Source: Heterodera schachtii
Taxonomy: Eukaryota > Nematoda > Chromadorea > Rhabditida > Heteroderidae
NCBI GenBank assembly: GCA_023374025.1
Contig: SIJG01000001.1
Coordinates: 5,090,828-5,154,827, forward strand
Length of the DNA: 64,000 bases
Direction of reading: 5' to 3'
The notes beneath the pieces are model-generated. The model searched no databases, was not told the origin of the DNA, and saw nothing but the letters and a program-made list of their open reading frames with translations. This document shows positions 20,976 to 30,914 of this stretch, one piece after another (positions within the stretch are counted from its first letter, which is position 1; each line of letters begins with the position of its first letter). The position numbers and the translations under genes were made by a program.

Positions 20976-23900
20976 TTGACGGACCAAATTGTGAATCCAA
21001 CAACGGGGACAACCAAAGGCACCGGCGTAAGCAAAGCATCGACACAGTCAGTCGGCTCACAACGCACCAACACGACGGCACCACCGCAACTGAACGTTCC
21101 TCAACAGAGTGCAGCTGCATTGGCCGAAGATGAACTCCAAGGGATTTTCGCACTCACTTCAGTAGGTCTTGAAGCGTTTGGAGAGGAGTCAGTGATTGCA
21201 TTTGACCGCTGGTCAGAAAAATTTAAAGATTATATTGCAGCAATGGGACGAACATGGACGGATGACGAAAAGATTGCGCGACTCAAATTGGCATTGATGG
21301 ACACTCCCCGCGACTTATTCAAACAGCTTACAGCAGCCGATATAAACAACGTAGACAATGCTTTGGTGGCATTACGCAGCAAATTGGACTCACCGCAGAG
21401 GCGCGAATTGGCCAAACGAACACTCACAATGTGCAAACAAAGAGAAGATGAATCCATAACGCAATTTGTTAAACGTCTGACACCGCTGGTAGAGTTGGTG
21501 AACTCTTCTCTCACAGTTGCCCAAATTAAGGAAAAAATGTCCGAGGAATTTTTAGACAGGATTAAGCCGAACATTGCCTTTCTTTTACGTTTAGTAAGCA
21601 TGTCTATAGGAAAGGATTTTGATGTTATTCGGGCCCAGGCCCAAGAATTAGAAATTCATTTGGCTTCACAAAAGGGTGAACTCCCCGACCCAATTTTCCA
21701 ATCGGTTCAGGCCTTACAAAACATGCCTGGTACCTCACAAAATAACACATTTCAACCACATTCAAATCATTTTCAGCATACGAGGCACAACAACATTGAC
21801 CAACGAGAAATGAATAGCGATTGGAATGAGCAGCCACGATTTAACAAAAGCCAAAACAGAGGTGGGAAGAACAATTTCAGAGGGAACCGAGGAAATTGGA
21901 GAAGTGGAGAACAGCAACGGAGAAGCGAACGGAATTGGTCCAATCGACCAATTTGCAATTTTTGCCAAAAAACGGGACATTTTGCTTATTCCTGTAGGGC
22001 GCGTCAAAATCAAATGACACAAAATAATTCCCATTCACGCCCATTTCAGCAGCACGCACCACTGAACGCCGTACAGCAAACACCGCCATCACAACTGTCG
22101 ATTGATGTCAATGACCTTGTACGTGCTATAGCTGGACTCTCAACTTCCCATGGACATTCAGTGAGTCATGACCCTAACCAACCAAACTCTATGAATGCAC
22201 TTGTAACACTAACACAAAGCACTTCTTCGGAGCCCCCTGAAAAACCAAGCACAAATCTCGGCCATTCTGAAAATTCACCAAAACCTAAAAACAAGGCCAA
22301 AACAACAAATTGGGAAGGCATTGGACCCAAATTAACCAAATTTCTTTGTCTGATAACAATTTTCTTGCCATTAGTGTCAACAAATTCACAAAACATTTTT
22401 TCAAAATCACCTATGGCACTAGTGCCGATTAATCCGATGGTATGCCAAACCTCCCAGATGGGAATGTTATGGTCTATTCCTCCAATCCGAGGATGTCCTC
22501 AGATTTCACTGAATCACTCACAAGTCCCGGTGTTTCGGACCTATTGGATTTACTACCCAAACGTTTTCGAACATTTAACTAAGGCCTGGGCATGCCGAAA
22601 AATAAGAAAAACAGTCCAAAAATATACGACTCTCACTGGTGTTCCTATTTCTAAGACCCTTGACCCGATTTTTCTGGAAATTTCTTCTAATGAGTGCATC
22701 CAAATGGTCAAACAAAAAACGTGTAAAATAGGCCCTCTAATCCATGAGTCGGGATTATGGCACACCAATCAAAAAATTGATCTCACCCCACGGGGATGGT
22801 TTGTCGGTTCATGGAACTGGAAAAATGAATCCAATGAAAATTGCTATTTATTTGAAACTGAAATTATTTCCAAATTTGGTGAATCATTTATTCATACTCC
22901 TTTAGGGGATTCATCGAGTTGCCCTTATCAGAAAGGCAAATGTCTTCTAGAAGACAACACACTGATAATTTGGGAGCCCTCAGACACCCAAAATTGTGAG
23001 TACCTTTCGTGGGGCCCTAAAAAAGGTCACATTATGGACAATATTTGGATAGCGATGGACGACCCACTTTTACTGGAATTTGCACCAAACCCAAAACAAG
23101 TCAATAATTGTGATAAAATCTTAACCCTTTCTCTCCAAGGCTTTGCGGTTGAATACCAAAAAGAACCCGAGAATCACCGAACAATTCAAAAAAGTGCAAT
23201 TAAAACTTCACGGAATAAAAGGGCTCTTGGGGGACTAATCACGGACTCACAGTTGCAGTCCGAACTTTCATTTTTAAGCTGGAATATTTCAAAAACATTC
23301 CAATTCTCCTTTGAGCATGCCCTTTCCTCTTTATGCCAAAATTTGGAAGAGATTAAGCGTTGGGCCATTTCTGCGCAATTATCGGACCCAATTAATTTTG
23401 TTCGAATGGTTTTCCAAAATCCGAATTTGTATGCAAAAAGGGTTGGATCGGACTTACTCAAAATTTGGCCATGTGTAAGCATTGAAGCACACGATTTTCA
23501 TTTTGTTCCTCTCGAGGATATCAATTTCCAGGCCAATGAATGTTTTGAACATATTCCATTGAAATTTAAGGTTGGGGGAACCGAAAAATATGCATTTTTG
23601 AATACCATAACGATGATTATTGTTCCTGACTCAAGAAAAGCCCCTTGCTTAGAATTTAGAGAACAAATTCTGCACATTGGCAACGATCATTATTCGATTG
23701 ATCAAGTCACAGCAGTCATGAAAAAACTTACAAATATTAATACAATCAAAAGTCTAAATTTTGAATTTGCTGAAATTCCAAAAATTCCCCGTTATTCATT
23801 TCATCACTTGGTAATTGCAAATGTTACTGACATTTTGGCCCACTCTTATGCCAATAATTTAGTCAAAGTAAGCCAAATTTCTTACCAAATCCACAAGGAA

Positions 23901-24488
23901 GAAACAATTACCAAAATTATTCCTGCCAAGGAATGGATAGACATCAAAAAAGAATTAACCGAAACATTCCTTGGCGATTTTTCTGATTGGTTTTGGAAAA
24001 TTGCTACAGTATTAATAATAATTTTGTTTGCCGATTTTGTTTTACGGTGGTATTTTGTAATCAAAAATCAATACTCTTCTAATGGTAACACACCCCCTTC
24101 ACATTTTAGAAAAGGCCCAAATTCCTCAAAACGCCTTAGTGTTCATAATGAACTGATCTTTACCCAAATTAAGCCATTAAATAACCCTTCCGCTCAATCC
24201 AGCACTTTAACAAATAACCTAGGCACTAATCCGAATCTTTTCCAATGCACAAATAAACCGCGAATTAATTTATTATCAGCCCCAATTTCTTCAACTGTTT
24301 TATGCAAATTAAATTCAATTCCAGTCAGGTGCCTAATGGACTCCGGATCGAGCATCACTGTTGGCCCACGTTCGATCGCACATCAGCTCAAATGCAAAGT
24401 GGAACCGACATTTCTTGAAGCAGTTAGCGCATCCGAGACGGAGGAGACGAAGGCGAATTCCGGCCCATGCAGTCGTTGGACTCATTAA
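20976..24488 (+). CDS. Gag - envelope-like glycoprotein - protease polyprotein of the LTR element
   Basis: An uninterrupted 1170-codon ORF. Residues about 60-240 are a Ty3/gypsy-type retrotransposon Gag (WSEKFKDYIAAMGRTW). Residues about 325-338 are a CCHC zinc knuckle (CNFCQKTGHFAYSC). From about 450 an envelope-like protein begins with a hydrophobic signal-like segment (FLCLITIFLPLVS), has many cysteines and N-glycosylation sites, a furin-like site RNKR near 746-749 followed by a Gly/Ala-rich start, and a membrane anchor near 1003-1028. A retropepsin-like end follows, with RCLMDSGSS near 1117-1125 (DSG active-site triad). Gag-Env-protease order is unusual, since env normally follows pol. 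The envelope family was not identified. The real Gag start is probably upstream at 19734, separated by the MITE. Confidence 0.85.
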   Translation: MTDQIVNPTTGTTKGTGVSKASTQSVGSQRTNTTAPPQLNVPQQSAAALAEDELQGIFALTSVGLEAFGEESVIAFDRWSEKFKDYIAAMGRTWTDDEKIARLKLALMDTPRDLFKQLTAADINNVDNALVALRSKLDSPQRRELAKRTLTMCKQREDESITQFVKRLTPLVELVNSSLTVAQIKEKMSEEFLDRIKPNIAFLLRLVSMSIGKDFDVIRAQAQELEIHLASQKGELPDPIFQSVQALQNMPGTSQNNTFQPHSNHFQHTRHNNIDQREMNSDWNEQPRFNKSQNRGGKNNFRGNRGNWRSGEQQRRSERNWSNRPICNFCQKTGHFAYSCRARQNQMTQNNSHSRPFQQHAPLNAVQQTPPSQLSIDVNDLVRAIAGLSTSHGHSVSHDPNQPNSMNALVTLTQSTSSEPPEKPSTNLGHSENSPKPKNKAKTTNWEGIGPKLTKFLCLITIFLPLVSTNSQNIFSKSPMALVPINPMVCQTSQMGMLWSIPPIRGCPQISLNHSQVPVFRTYWIYYPNVFEHLTKAWACRKIRKTVQKYTTLTGVPISKTLDPIFLEISSNECIQMVKQKTCKIGPLIHESGLWHTNQKIDLTPRGWFVGSWNWKNESNENCYLFETEIISKFGESFIHTPLGDSSSCPYQKGKCLLEDNTLIIWEPSDTQNCEYLSWGPKKGHIMDNIWIAMDDPLLLEFAPNPKQVNNCDKILTLSLQGFAVEYQKEPENHRTIQKSAIKTSRNKRALGGLITDSQLQSELSFLSWNISKTFQFSFEHALSSLCQNLEEIKRWAISAQLSDPINFVRMVFQNPNLYAKRVGSDLLKIWPCVSIEAHDFHFVPLEDINFQANECFEHIPLKFKVGGTEKYAFLNTITMIIVPDSRKAPCLEFREQILHIGNDHYSIDQVTAVMKKLTNINTIKSLNFEFAEIPKIPRYSFHHLVIANVTDILAHSYANNLVKVSQISYQIHKEETITKIIPAKEWIDIKKELTETFLGDFSDWFWKIATVLIIILFADFVLRWYFVIKNQYSSNGNTPPSHFRKGPNSSKRLSVHNELIFTQIKPLNNPSAQSSTLTNNLGTNPNLFQCTNKPRINLLSAPISSTVLCKLNSIPVRCLMDSGSSITVGPRSIAHQLKCKVEPTFLEAVSASETEETKANSGPCSRWTH

Positions 24489-26359
24489 ACAAAAGGGAGT
24501 TTCGATTTGTTGGCCGCACTTTTTCAGATTGGGCCTCGGGCGACATGGACGATGCGCGGATTGGACAAGCACTGCTCGGCCTTGGCGAAAAACTGCCTGT
24601 TCAGGGACTCACGTGGGACAACTTGACGCAACGGCACCCGGCGCTCTCATCTCTCTGCGAAGGACAACAACAAACGGCACTGTATATGATGGACCCCATC
24701 CGACGATTGGTCTTCATGCAGGCGCCGCCAGGGACCGGAAAAACCTACTGTTCAGCTACAATTGCGGCGGCCATACTCTCTGAAGATCCCGACGCAACAG
24801 TGCTCTGTGTTGCGCCATTGAACATCGCAACTGCTCGTCTCTGCGAAGAAATGCAAAAAGCATTGCAAAAGGCAGGTTCCGAAATTCCTCTTTTGGCACT
24901 TTTCAGCGGAAACGGCAAATATCGGTATGCTGTGCACCTCCAAAAGATTTCAAAACATTTGTTGGCAACAGCAGTGAGTGGCCCGGAACTTCAAGAAGCT
25001 ATTAAAGATGGGCCCGAAAAGAAGAAAGTGTCACGGTATTTGGAGCAATGTGCCGCAAATCCCCGCCAAACTGACGAAGGGACGATTGCCAAAATTTTTC
25101 TCGGAATTGAAAAAAGGCGTGCCCTTTTTTGCACCCTTTCACTTGGCGAACAGATTGCGCCAATTTTCCAAGATTTCAGCCACATCATTTTAGATGAAGC
25201 CGGACAAGCGCCCTATTCACAACTTTTGTCTTTCCTCTCCCTATTCAGCTCAATCAAAAAGGTCCTGGTCACCGGCGACAAGTACCAATTGCACGTGAAC
25301 ATGATGGAATTGCCACCAGCAGTGCACCACGGATTCGGACTTGACACCGCCATCATCAACTTTGACAATTCGCTCCCCGTTGACTCAACAACCCTCACAA
25401 CTTCATTCCGATCGCACCCATTCATCACAAAATGCATTGAGGCCGGGGCATATGCCGACAAAGGGGAAAAAATCGCTGCAGGACGAACGGAGGACGAAAT
25501 GACCCTTTTCACCAAGAACAACAACTTCAAATTGCCCGTAAAAGATTCGCCGCTGCTGTTCATGCACATCACTGATCAGATGGAGCAGGAGGAAACTTCA
25601 TTCTCGTCAACGAATCCACGACAGACCGATGCCACCATTGCTCTTTTACACACTTTGGTCCCACATTTCCAGGGCACAATTCGCGTGGTGTGTCTGTATG
25701 CCGGACAAACAGCTGACATTGCTCAGCGGTGCAACGAGGAAAGCATTGAGGAAGTGATCGTCACCACTGCCGACTCTACACAGGGATACGAGGCCGATTT
25801 GACAATTGTGACAACGACATTATCTGGACGAAGTGAACAAGTCGGTTTTTGGGCAGAGGAAGCGAGGGTAAATGTTGCATTATCCCGTTCGCGGCATGGC
25901 CTTATTTTAATTGGTAATTTCTCTCAATTGTGGCGATCCGACGGTATTTGGAAACGGTACATCAGAAAGGGGCTTGAGTTCACACAGGTGGTCACCCCGG
26001 AATATCTGGACTTTTTCACCGACACAAATGCGCACTATGTCAACGGCATTCTCGTTGGACCAAGTGGACAGCCGCTTACGGCATTCGGATTTTATATGGG
26101 AAATAAGTTGCCGTATTTCACTCAAAAAACTCCGGGCCCCATTAATCAGCCAAATCAATCCCCCTCTCCCTCCCATTTTCAAGCATTTCCAGCACAGAAC
26201 ACATATGCTTCAGCAGCCGGCCGAAACAGCGGACACAGCGGACGAACATTTTACGCGCGAGGTGCCAATGCCCAACAAATTCAAGGCGTTTGCTTCCGAT
26301 GTCAAAAGAAAGGCCACACTGTACGAAACTGCCCCAATCGATTCGTCGGCGAGCGCTAA
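24428..26359 (+). CDS. Upf1-like SF1 helicase with C-terminal zinc knuckle, in the element's second ORF
   Basis: Open in the -1 frame from 24428 (just after a TAG), with an ATG at 24467 giving 630 aa; it overlaps the first ORF to 24488, so it could be read by frameshift or by reinitiation. Every Upf1-type SF1 motif is present: Q/GQ region near 66-70, Walker A GTGKT 89-93, DEAG 243-246, VTGDKYQL 268-275, TSFRSHP 312-318, TADSTQGYEAD about 434-444 and VNVALSRSRHG 468-478. After a Pro/Ser-rich linker comes a CCHC knuckle (CFRCQKKGHTVRNC) near the C-terminus. It is intronless and GC-richer than the first ORF, which suggests capture of a host helicase transcript in place of reverse transcriptase and integrase. 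It looks intact and under constraint. Confidence 0.88.
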   Translation, partial: RIRDGGDEGEFRPMQSLDSLNKREFRFVGRTFSDWASGDMDDARIGQALLGLGEKLPVQGLTWDNLTQRHPALSSLCEGQQQTALYMMDPIRRLVFMQAPPGTGKTYCSATIAAAILSEDPDATVLCVAPLNIATARLCEEMQKALQKAGSEIPLLALFSGNGKYRYAVHLQKISKHLLATAVSGPELQEAIKDGPEKKKVSRYLEQCAANPRQTDEGTIAKIFLGIEKRRALFCTLSLGEQIAPIFQDFSHIILDEAGQAPYSQLLSFLSLFSSIKKVLVTGDKYQLHVNMMELPPAVHHGFGLDTAIINFDNSLPVDSTTLTTSFRSHPFITKCIEAGAYADKGEKIAAGRTEDEMTLFTKNNNFKLPVKDSPLLFMHITDQMEQEETSFSSTNPRQTDATIALLHTLVPHFQGTIRVVCLYAGQTADIAQRCNEESIEEVIVTTADSTQGYEADLTIVTTTLSGRSEQVGFWAEEARVNVALSRSRHGLILIGNFSQLWRSDGIWKRYIRKGLEFTQVVTPEYLDFFTDTNAHYVNGILVGPSGQPLTAFGFYMGNKLPYFTQKTPGPINQPNQSPSPSHFQAFPAQNTYASAAGRNSGHSGRTFYARGANAQQIQGVCFRCQKKGHTVRNCPNRFVGER

Positions 26360-26522
26360 AACAAACACATCACCGGCACACAAATTGCTTCCTCGCTTAA
26401 TTTTTTTTCTTCAAAATTTATTTAATTTCATTTTATACATAAATATCTAATCTATTTCTCTATCTATTAATTATTTTACTCCTTCATTTTTGAACTCAAT
26501 CAAAAATTGAGGACAATTTTAT

Positions 26523-26536
26523 CAGAAGGAGGGAGG
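26523..26536 (+). other. Polypurine tract of the LTR element
   Basis: CAGAAGGAGGGAGG lies directly before the TG that opens the 3' terminal repeat, as expected for the plus-strand primer of an LTR element. Confidence 0.8.
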
Positions 26537-28070
26537 TGTAAGGCATATTCAATTTACGTCAATTATCCATTTATTTATATATATTTAAATCGCAATTATT
26601 CCTTTTCTCTATTCTCTCCATTTATCGACTTAATTATATCTCTCTCTCACTTGGCTCCGCCTATTCCAATCGGATATTTAACGATCAACATTTACACTTT
26701 TTATTATTCATTTTCCACTCATTTTATCTTTATTCCATTTTATATATCTTTATCCAACGATGGAAATAAAGTTCGGAGTCAGGAATTGGTTTTGGGGGGT
26801 GGGACATAGGTTTTCGAACTCATCAACCGAGCGGTAGTGGCCACCTTCCCTCGGCATTCGATCTTCAGTTCCCTCTCCCTTCCCCAAGCCCTTTCCTCAA
26901 TTCCCCCCATCAGCGCATCCTCTCGGCCCAACACCTCTTCCCTCATTGGTAGCACCGGATGGTTTTGTTGTCTGCCCTTTCAGGATGACAACGATTCACC
27001 GAGGATGGGAGCTTCGAACAAAAGGAAAATGGTGGAATGAATATGCCGCGCGGCGCTCTCACGAGAGCTATATACGGATCCGATAAATTATTTTGAGAAA
27101 AATAAAAAGGCCAGGCCAAATCAATTATTTCGAAAAAGCAAAAAAAGGCCAAATTAATTTATTTCGAAAAAGCAAAAAAGGCCAAATTAATTTATTTTGA
27201 AAACCAAAAAGGCCAGGCCAGATTAATTTATTTTGAAAAGTAAAAAAGAAAGGCCGAATTCAAATTTGTAGCAGGTCTTAGGCAAACCAAATTTAAATGA
27301 ATGCAAAAATCTAAATGTTGGCATGCAAATTTACATATTACGCCCATATTCATATGACATTTTTATGGAAACATTTTTGCCTTCAACGGCCATTACAATC
27401 GTTTGCTCGCCATTCCTTTCTCACCGTAGGCAGTCATAAGAGAAAATTTTCATAATCGCCGTTCACAATCATATGCAAGCCAAGCGAACAAAAAGCATTA
27501 GCGGCCTACATTAAGCATTTCTCACGCTTTAAATTTTACAAAGTTGCGATTATTTTCTCGCTTCCGCTCATTTCTCAGCGCCATGAGCGCTTGATCAGAT
27601 TCTGTTGAAAGCATTAACTGAAAGGGATAAAGCAAATAAAAGGCGACGAGCCATACACAGCCATTCATTCGCTTCAGCTTACTAACATTAACAAAGACTA
27701 AACATTTAACTAATTGCCCTCTCATTCAAGCAAATCAAAAACATTGGACAACTCTGCTTCCTTCTCATATTCCTTTCAATTTTTTTTGCTTTTCCCAAAT
27801 TTTAATTTTTTTTGGCTTTTGAGCCACATATACGAAAATGAGCGGTGAAGACCAAAATGACCTCAGCATTTCGGTCATTGATCGGAATTTTTGGATTGGC
27901 AAAACCCAAGTGAAAGTGAATGACGTTGAAAGAGCCCATCTGGATGTCTTAAGGTTAGAAGACGGAATGAACCGAGCAGTTAGGATATTAAATAGGCGCA
28001 CTAATCAAAACACTGAGGCAATAAATAATAATGCAGCTGATATTAATTTAAATATTCGCTGTTTGCCTAC

Positions 28071-28310
28071 CTGATTCGGTCTCTGTCCGTTGTGTCTGCA
28101 CTCAACACAAATAAACACGCCTCGTCCGCTCTCTCCGTATAAAAGTGACTTTCTTTGATCACTTTCAACATTTTTGTGAACAACGGACTCCGTCTCACCG
28201 GCGATTGCTCACTGTACACATAAACTTTCAACGATTTTTGCGCTAAACATTTGCTGAAATTGAAACAATTTGACATTGAACAGCTCTCTCCACCATCTTT
28301 GGATGATTTT
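28071..28310 (-). pseudogene. Orphan copy of a rib-1 exon
   Basis: Same coding sequence as rib-1 exon 16984-16745 and its donor, but the next exon is replaced by LTR-element sequence, so no exostosin can be made from it. A fusion transcript into the element's antisense strand would be the only product. Confidence 0.85.
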
Positions 28311-28612
28311 CTAAATTTGTATAAGTGGGATTAAACGCAATGACTATTATTGAAGATCACTTTAAATCCAATAAAGTTGTATCAGTGTTCCATAGCGAAT
28401 GAGAACGAAAGTGCGGGCGATTTGGAGAAAGAATATTAGCAGAAAAAAAGGAAAAAAATAAAAAAGGGAATAAAAGGGACACTTTCCAATGCATTCATTT
28501 GGGAAATTCAAGACTTTAATAAAATAATTATTAATTAATTTGTAAGTGAGACTAAAATAGAAGCATCGGGTCCACTAACAAATATGTAAGTGATAAATAG
28601 AGCACGAAAAGG

Positions 28613-29494
28613 GGTACTAGTGCAGTTGGTACGCCACAAAAAAAAATATTTTATTTAAGTCGTCTAAAAAATGTTTCCAAGGTTTTCGAGAGCGCTGATT
28701 ATGATTCCGACGTCCATTTCGACTAATTCAGAGTCCCGGACTCAAATTCGAACAGTTGGTCGAAGTCAAAAATTCTCAAAAAACTTTTTCACCAAATAAA
28801 TATGACCAACAATATGTCAAATATAGAGCAATTAATTTTCGCATGGACAAGAATTTTTCTACGTTGATATGATTAAGTTATTCCACTGAAATTGACCAAT
28901 TAAATAATTTCACTGCTTTAAAACTTCATGAAAAACCCGCATATTGAATGACGGTGGTAAAAAAATTTTTGAGAATTTTTGACTTTTAGACCAAATGTTC
29001 GAATTTGAGTCCGGGACTCTGAATTGGTCAAAATGGAGGTCGGATTCGTAATCAGCGCCCTCGAAAACCCTGGAAATATTTTTATACGACTTCAATAAAA
29101 TAATTTTTTTTTTGTGGCGTACCAACTGCATGCAGCGGCCCAATTTTGGGCTCCAAGTACAAGTATGCTGGATTTTTCGTCTTAGTGGTCTGTGAGTTAG
29201 TCACCAAAAGGGGGGTCTCAGGTTCAAATCCTCCTTATGTTGTGTGTTAATTTCAATTTCTGCTTTCAAAGAAGAAGGAAGAATTATTTTTCATTAATAA
29301 GTTTTCGTGTCAACAAAAATCTTTTCAAAAATATCAAAATGCTTTTTAACTCGAGATCGGCTCTTCTATTTTTACAAGGGAAAACCCCCAAAAAATTTTA
29401 AGTTTTGCAAAGTTTTGGCGTTCTGATTATTAAATAAATAATAAACTTATTTGTACTTGGAGCCCAAAATTGGGCCGCTGTGTGCACTAGTACC
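28613..29494. mobile_element. GGTA-end foldback MITE, copy in A2
   Basis: Same element as at 17287-18168, including the 8-bp flanking duplication CGAAAAGG and the inner foldback with tRNA-like boxes. It is duplicated as part of A2, not by a new transposition. Confidence 0.8.
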
Positions 29495-29750
29495 CGAAAA
29501 GGCATCAAAAATCGCGAAAAAGCATAATAAAAGTCAACGTAGAAGCCTCAAACCAAGTGGAAAATGCGTTTTTTATGCTTACAATTAAGCAAATCCAACA
29601 TTGTTGGTATCAGCAAAAGCTTAACGTGTTTAGAAGTATAGTGAAAAAACATGCTGGGGCCCAAACGTTAGGCCCAACTGACGGGTTCCGACCCCTAAGA
29701 ATCGACAAAATTTTTTTCAAAAAATACACCCCTTAAGAATCGAGAAAATT

Positions 29751-30728
29751 GGAAAATATTGATCATAGGCCCCAAACTCAAAAATGTTTAAAACGGTCAG
29801 AATCGATGTAAAAAGGTTCGAAATGGGTTGGAAAAATAGAATTAGGGGCGCGCTTGCCCTTTTTCAGGCTGAAAAAGTGCCGGAATTGGAGTGCCAAACT
29901 CAGCTGGGACTCAAGTGACCGCACTATAAAAAGCACTCAAAAGACATTTTAAATATTTTTTCTAAGGTAATTTTTGGCGCTGACACGAATATGACCTTTA
30001 TTTTGCAAAATTCCGAACCCCGAACCCAAATTCGAACAAAAACTCAAAATTTATAAATTAAACGAAAACATATTATAAGGGGTTTTGAGGTTGCTGAACA
30101 CGGTTATGACATCCATTTTGACCAAATTCGAACCCCGAACCCTAATTATGAAGTATGTTGGTCCTCAAAATTCGTTAAAACTATTTTTAAACCAGTAGTC
30201 AGAAAATGGTAAAAGAACGTCAAATATAAAAGATTGAATTTAGCTTATTGCGCTAAAAAACAGGCGCACACTCGACTACGGCGGCCAGTAGGTGGGGCGA
30301 GACTACGGGCTACGGAAGAAGTCCGCGCGTGATCCGCAGGCGGTTGACTGATTGGCGGGGACCCTTCGGGCCCCCGCAGTCAACCGCCTGTGGCGCTCGT
30401 CAGACGTCTTCCTCCGCCCTCCGTCTCGCCCCACTACTTGCTCCGTCTTCGCATGCTCCTCTTTGCGATGGTTAGATTTTCAAATGAAAGCCCGAAAAAT
30501 GTCTCGAAAAAACACTAACAATAAACTAATAAATTGAAAAAAAAAAAATTGAAAAATGCCTTTTGAGGTCCCGGCTGGGTTTGGCACTCCAATTCTGGCA
30601 CTTTTTCAGGCTGAAAAAGGGCAAGCGCGCCCCTAATTATATTTTTCCAACCCATTTCGAATCTTTTTATATCGATTCTGACCGTTTTTGAGCAATTTTG
30701 AGTTTGGGACCTATGACCGATATTTACC
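29751..30728. mobile_element. Long foldback element (GATCATAGG family)
   Basis: Left arm 29751 to about 29915 (GGAAAATATTGATCATAGG) pairs with the right arm about 30560-30728 read in reverse. The arms contain a conserved GGGCGCGCTTGCCCTTTTTC stretch. The left half recurs at 41191-41470, so this is a dispersed family. No clear flanking duplication. A GC-rich hairpin occupies the centre. Confidence 0.75.
30287..30438. other. GC-rich imperfect 150-nt hairpin with UUCG loop
   Basis: Three nested stems: AGTAGGTGGGGCGAGAC (30287-30303) with GTCTCGCCCCACTACT (30423-30438); CCGCAGGCGGTTGACTG (30334-30350) with CAGTCAACCGCCTGTGG (30377-30393); and an apical CGGGG/CCCCG stem closed by C-TTCG-G at 30364-30369. 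It is far more GC-rich than its surroundings. It could be a structured RNA, a captured gene fragment or the palindromic centre of the transposon. Confidence 0.6.
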
Positions 30729-30914
30729 AAAATCGAAAACTCAAATTTATGATTTTCACATTTTTGGTTCAAACTTTGTTTAAATACATGAAAACGAATT
30801 GAAAATCATCATTGCTTCAATAAACCTTCATTTTTTTATTAAACCGATCGTTTTTTTCGTTATCATAGCGATTCACACTCCGTATTCAATCGATATATTC
30901 AATTTGTCTTTACT

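Larger units (their letters stand above)
18434..28053 (+). mobile_element. LTR retroelement with Gag, envelope-like, protease and SF1 helicase; no reverse transcriptase
   Basis: Direct repeats of 1516-1517 bp start TGTAAGGCATATTC at 18434 and 26537 and differ by one T indel and one substitution that I saw, so insertion is recent. A polypurine tract abuts the 3' copy. The repeated stretch runs past the likely LTR end (a CA near 19640 is one candidate) into the leader and first gag codons. The 3' copy therefore appears to be an LTR plus a truncated second leader fused to A2. The interior (to 26536) holds two long overlapping ORFs and a hAT MITE. No reverse transcriptase, RNase H or integrase motifs were found in any frame supplied. 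Confidence 0.9.
28054..29761. repeat. 1708-bp duplicated segment, copy A2
   Basis: Near-identical to 16728-18435. It begins abruptly after the LTR element's AAAT, with no shared flank, holds an orphan copy of the first rib-1 exon found (28071-28310, minus) with none of the following exons, and runs on into the unbroken 29751 foldback. The GGTA foldback copy is at 28613-29494. Confidence 0.95.
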
